Assembly: GCA_964627605.1 (NCBI GenBank)
Contig: CAZVGZ010000009.1
Location: 35,803-99,802, forward strand
Source of the DNA: CAZVGZ01 sp964627605
GTDB lineage: Bacteria > Latescibacterota > MWCZ01 > CAZVGZ01
Length of the DNA stretch: 64,000 nucleotides
Direction of reading: 5' to 3'
Part shown: positions 61,559 through 64,000 of the stretch, piece after piece
How positions within the stretch are numbered: the first letter of the stretch is position 1
How the letters are laid out: each line of letters opens with the position of its first letter
Notes under the pieces: model-generated
The model's database searches: none
Told to the model about the DNA's origin: nothing
What the model saw: the letters and a program-made list of their open reading frames with translations, nothing else
Translations under genes and position numbers: made by a program

Positions 61559-64000
61559 CTACCGAACGTCGTACACGTCGAATACATTCGTGCGGAACGG
61601 AATGTCTACCCCAGTCTCCATCTCGTCATTCAGGTACGCCGATCGCGACGAATCGCTTCTTTTACCGTACCAACCATACGCCCGGCGAAGCCTCCATCCA
61701 CTCCAACCCTCAGGTGCGGTCAGCTCGAAGTAGTATGTCAACCCAGGGTCTATCTCCACAGATAGCGGAAACGCCACCCAGTGACGCGACTCCCCAACCC
61801 CAGTACCTGGTTCTCCGGTGACGTTGGCGATCAGGTTTCCCTCGTCGGCTTTTGTCTTAGCCACACCCTCATGCCACCTCCACAGCGACATCTCAAGTGG
61901 ATGCTCACCGTGTCGTTGAAACATCACTGCTGTGGATGCGATGTAGTCAGCATCCCTGGCCTCCCGCATAAATAGGCTTATCGGGTCCTCTGGCGGTACA
62001 TACGGGTCATCAGCTCCGAGTGTGACGAAAGTCTGCCCTATGCTGGCTACTTTTGAGAGGTCATACCAGTCTCCTGACACACCGCGCGCAAGCTTGTGCG
62101 CCGGTCGCACTGCGACCCGGCCCTCTACCAGCGGTGTGGATGCGTCGCACAGATGTCGCACAGGGTCAGCAACCGCCAAAATATCCCCCATCTCAGCGAT
62201 GGATCGCGTGGCGTGCAAGAGGCTGGTTTTGGATGGTGAGTCCAGCACAGCCATTCGACATACAGCAAAGTCAGTCGGTTCGTCTACTGTTATCTGAACG
62301 CTGATCCGCTTCGCTCCAGGTGTGACAACCAGCGGCACAGCAAACGTACTCCACCTATCATCCCGCCACCGCCTGGTTGGCCACTCCACAGACTGCCCTC
62401 CCACCCACAACCTCACAGGGGCGTCAACAGGGCCAGCGGCGGTAATCACCAGATACCTTTCGTCATCAGCCGCACCTTCCAACGGAAAACCTACAGACAC
62501 CCGCTCTCCGCTCTCAGCGAGCACTGTACACACTCTCCCGAACCGAACGCCATTTTTGCCTGAGCGACTGAAATCTTGGGCGTTAACGAAAGGAATAGGG
62601 TCGCCACCTCCACGCCGCAGCGCACGGACACGACCTTCCAAATCCATCTGCTCAAGATAATTTAGCGCATCACGCCGTTCGTTCTGGTCCCGGAGATTTA
62701 CCGTACCGGTGCTATAGCGCGACCACTCCTGTACAAGCGCTTCGGTCCTATCTCCGACAGCGATAGCTTGTGAAGACTGTCCAGCAGCCCTTAGAGCGAT
62801 CACCTCCTGAAGCCCTACATAGGCACGGCCGACATCCAACACCCCAACGGCATTTTTGCGGATGGCCTGATAGACAGGTAGGTCGGGGATGAGCCTGTCC
62901 AACTGAGGGAGCGTATCGTTAATCACCTCAATGCGGTGTTTGAAATATGCGGCAAGCTTGGGGTCGTTGGGCTCCGCGACCTCCAGAGCTCGTCCCTCCC
63001 GCCACAACGCTCCAGGTCTGTCGGTCTGGCCCGCTGCTGTAAACACCGAAATCAAGTCCGACATCGCCGATGCTGCTTCGCTGCCGACAACCGCAGGCAC
63101 CGCCCTTCTTAGTGCGGCGTCGGGATCGTAATTTTTGGGGTTCCACCACCACTCAGCAGCCGTCTCGTCGGTAAATGGCGACGTTGGCCCTCGACCGATA
63201 TAGAGATAGCCGGAAAGCAGCTCTCCAGCGTTGGGCGTACGCTGCCTATGAGCTCCGATATCCAGCGGATCGCAGGTAGACATGTTCTCAAAAATAAGCG
63301 GCTTGCGACGGGTGATCTCAGTCCACTCAGCGATGTCTTCATCTGTAATTGACTGAGATTCTACACTCTCGCCGGTCCAGACGAATATCACGTCGTCGTC
63401 CACACCCTGCCCGATGGTCTCAAGGTAGTCATAGTTCTCGCCCTCATCTTGAGCGTATACCCATGTCCCAGGCAGCCAGTTGTTGGCGTAGATAATCGGG
63501 ATGACGATCAGTGTCGTATCGGGATTGACTTCACTGATTGCGCGATTGAGTCCGTTTATAAAATCCAGATGCGCGGCACCGATGGAACCAAATCTTTCCA
63601 CGTCCTCTCTGTGCGGCAGCCTGAGATCGATGTCGTCGAAGTTGACACCGACATAGGGCACACCAGCCGCTGCGGCGTCGATTACAGGCTGGACCGCTTG
63701 GGCTACCATATCAAGGTCGCTGTAGCGCAGCCCCGACCCGCCAGCACTGGCGTGGGACGGATGGGCGTTCATCCACGCATCGAGATGCCGTCGTTTGCAG
63801 TCCAGGAGCGCCGCCCTATCGGTGCCGGTGCGGAGCATGTTTGGCCGAAACCGTGCCATTGTTATCGGGTCCGCTGTTGCTGTTCCTGCATAGACACGGC
63901 GGGCGATCCCTGGAAAATCTATCACTGTGGCCTGTACGATTTTCGGCCCGTCATCTAAGACAAGCTGTCCAAGTGCTTGGGCGCCATACGCCAACCCGGT
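61559..64000 (-). CDS. GH84-like beta-N-acetylhexosaminidase domain protein (5' end outside window)
   Basis: Over 812 residues are visible, and the frame is open to the right edge, so the N-terminus is missing. The first 300 residues show the GH84 pattern: VPYVGVNFDDIDLRLP with the Asp pair, LIVIPIIYANNW, DDDVIFVWTGESVES and FENMSTCDP. A helical segment follows, then two beta-sandwich modules (PVRLWVGGQSVEWP; LTYYFELTAPEGWSGW). GH84 enzymes remove GlcNAc by substrate-assisted catalysis with two Asp residues. Substrate not known. Confidence 0.72.
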   Translation of the reverse strand, partial: TGLAYGAQALGQLVLDDGPKIVQATVIDFPGIARRVYAGTATADPITMARFRPNMLRTGTDRAALLDCKRRHLDAWMNAHPSHASAGGSGLRYSDLDMVAQAVQPVIDAAAAGVPYVGVNFDDIDLRLPHREDVERFGSIGAAHLDFINGLNRAISEVNPDTTLIVIPIIYANNWLPGTWVYAQDEGENYDYLETIGQGVDDDVIFVWTGESVESQSITDEDIAEWTEITRRKPLIFENMSTCDPLDIGAHRQRTPNAGELLSGYLYIGRGPTSPFTDETAAEWWWNPKNYDPDAALRRAVPAVVGSEAASAMSDLISVFTAAGQTDRPGALWREGRALEVAEPNDPKLAAYFKHRIEVINDTLPQLDRLIPDLPVYQAIRKNAVGVLDVGRAYVGLQEVIALRAAGQSSQAIAVGDRTEALVQEWSRYSTGTVNLRDQNERRDALNYLEQMDLEGRVRALRRGGGDPIPFVNAQDFSRSGKNGVRFGRVCTVLAESGERVSVGFPLEGAADDERYLVITAAGPVDAPVRLWVGGQSVEWPTRRWRDDRWSTFAVPLVVTPGAKRISVQITVDEPTDFAVCRMAVLDSPSKTSLLHATRSIAEMGDILAVADPVRHLCDASTPLVEGRVAVRPAHKLARGVSGDWYDLSKVASIGQTFVTLGADDPYVPPEDPISLFMREARDADYIASTAVMFQRHGEHPLEMSLWRWHEGVAKTKADEGNLIANVTGEPGTGVGESRHWVAFPLSVEIDPGLTYYFELTAPEGWSGWRLRRAYGWYGKRSDSSRSAYLNDEMETGVDIPFRTNVFDVYDVR

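Noticed and set aside
1..64000. CRISPR arrays, tRNA genes, rRNA, insertion sequences, prophage
   Set aside because: No regular direct repeats, cloverleaf patterns other than the tmRNA, or transposase or integrase motifs were recognised. A covariance or profile search would be needed to exclude them.

Overview
The window reads as chromosomal DNA of a Gram-negative (diderm), moderately GC-rich, free-living or host-associated heterotroph. lpxK and waaA show that it makes lipopolysaccharide. The many phytanoyl-CoA dioxygenase-like, Gfo/Idh/MocA, aldo/keto reductase, sialidase, sulfatase, GH84 and uroporphyrinogen-decarboxylase-like genes resemble the gene content of Latescibacterota or Poribacteria-type marine bacteria. 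That placement is inference from gene content only. Housekeeping genes (sigma-70, tmRNA, gltX, nadA, dksA-like, leuS, asnS, dut, pyrD, lpxK, waaA, mltD-like, cvpA, mutS2) are interleaved with accessory catabolic islands. Most genes lie on the minus strand. Layout: 1-4.3 kb holds a sigma factor (cut by the left edge), a zinc-ribbon protein, ssrA, gltX, a membrane protein and a decayed cation-efflux gene. 4.3-13.1 kb is an accessory block: an uncharacterised TIM-barrel-like protein, a sialidase-like exported-type protein, a calcineurin-like phosphoesterase, two PhyH dioxygenases and an M14 peptidase. 13.1-20.9 kb looks like a sugar-acid/aldol block: two DapA-like aldolases (one with a Tat signal), an atypical SDR, a four-carbon acid sugar kinase and a Gfo/Idh/MocA dehydrogenase, plus a BlaI regulator next to a broken thioredoxin lipoprotein. 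It ends in a gltB-mttB fusion pseudogene. 21-31 kb is mostly housekeeping. 31-41 kb carries two beta-propellers, five closely related aldo/keto reductases in one run, a gene split by an in-frame stop, and a DegT aminotransferase. 41-51 kb is envelope and housekeeping. 51-64 kb is a second catabolic island with a sulfatase, three URO-D/corrinoid-methyltransferase-like genes, an iron-sulfur aldo/keto reductase, a paralogue of the TIM-barrel-like protein, a broken radical SAM gene, a racemase-glycosidase fusion pseudogene and a large GH84-like protein cut by the right edge. The most striking feature is the density of recognisable broken genes (about a dozen in 64 kb). Several have intact Shine-Dalgarno sites and starts but carry frameshifts, in-frame stops or internal deletions. 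Two are chimeras in which the head of one family is joined to the tail of another. Such deletion fusions are hard to explain as sequencing error and suggest active gene loss. Some single-base lesions in homopolymers could still be assembly errors. No CRISPR array, tRNA, rRNA, transposase or prophage gene was recognised.
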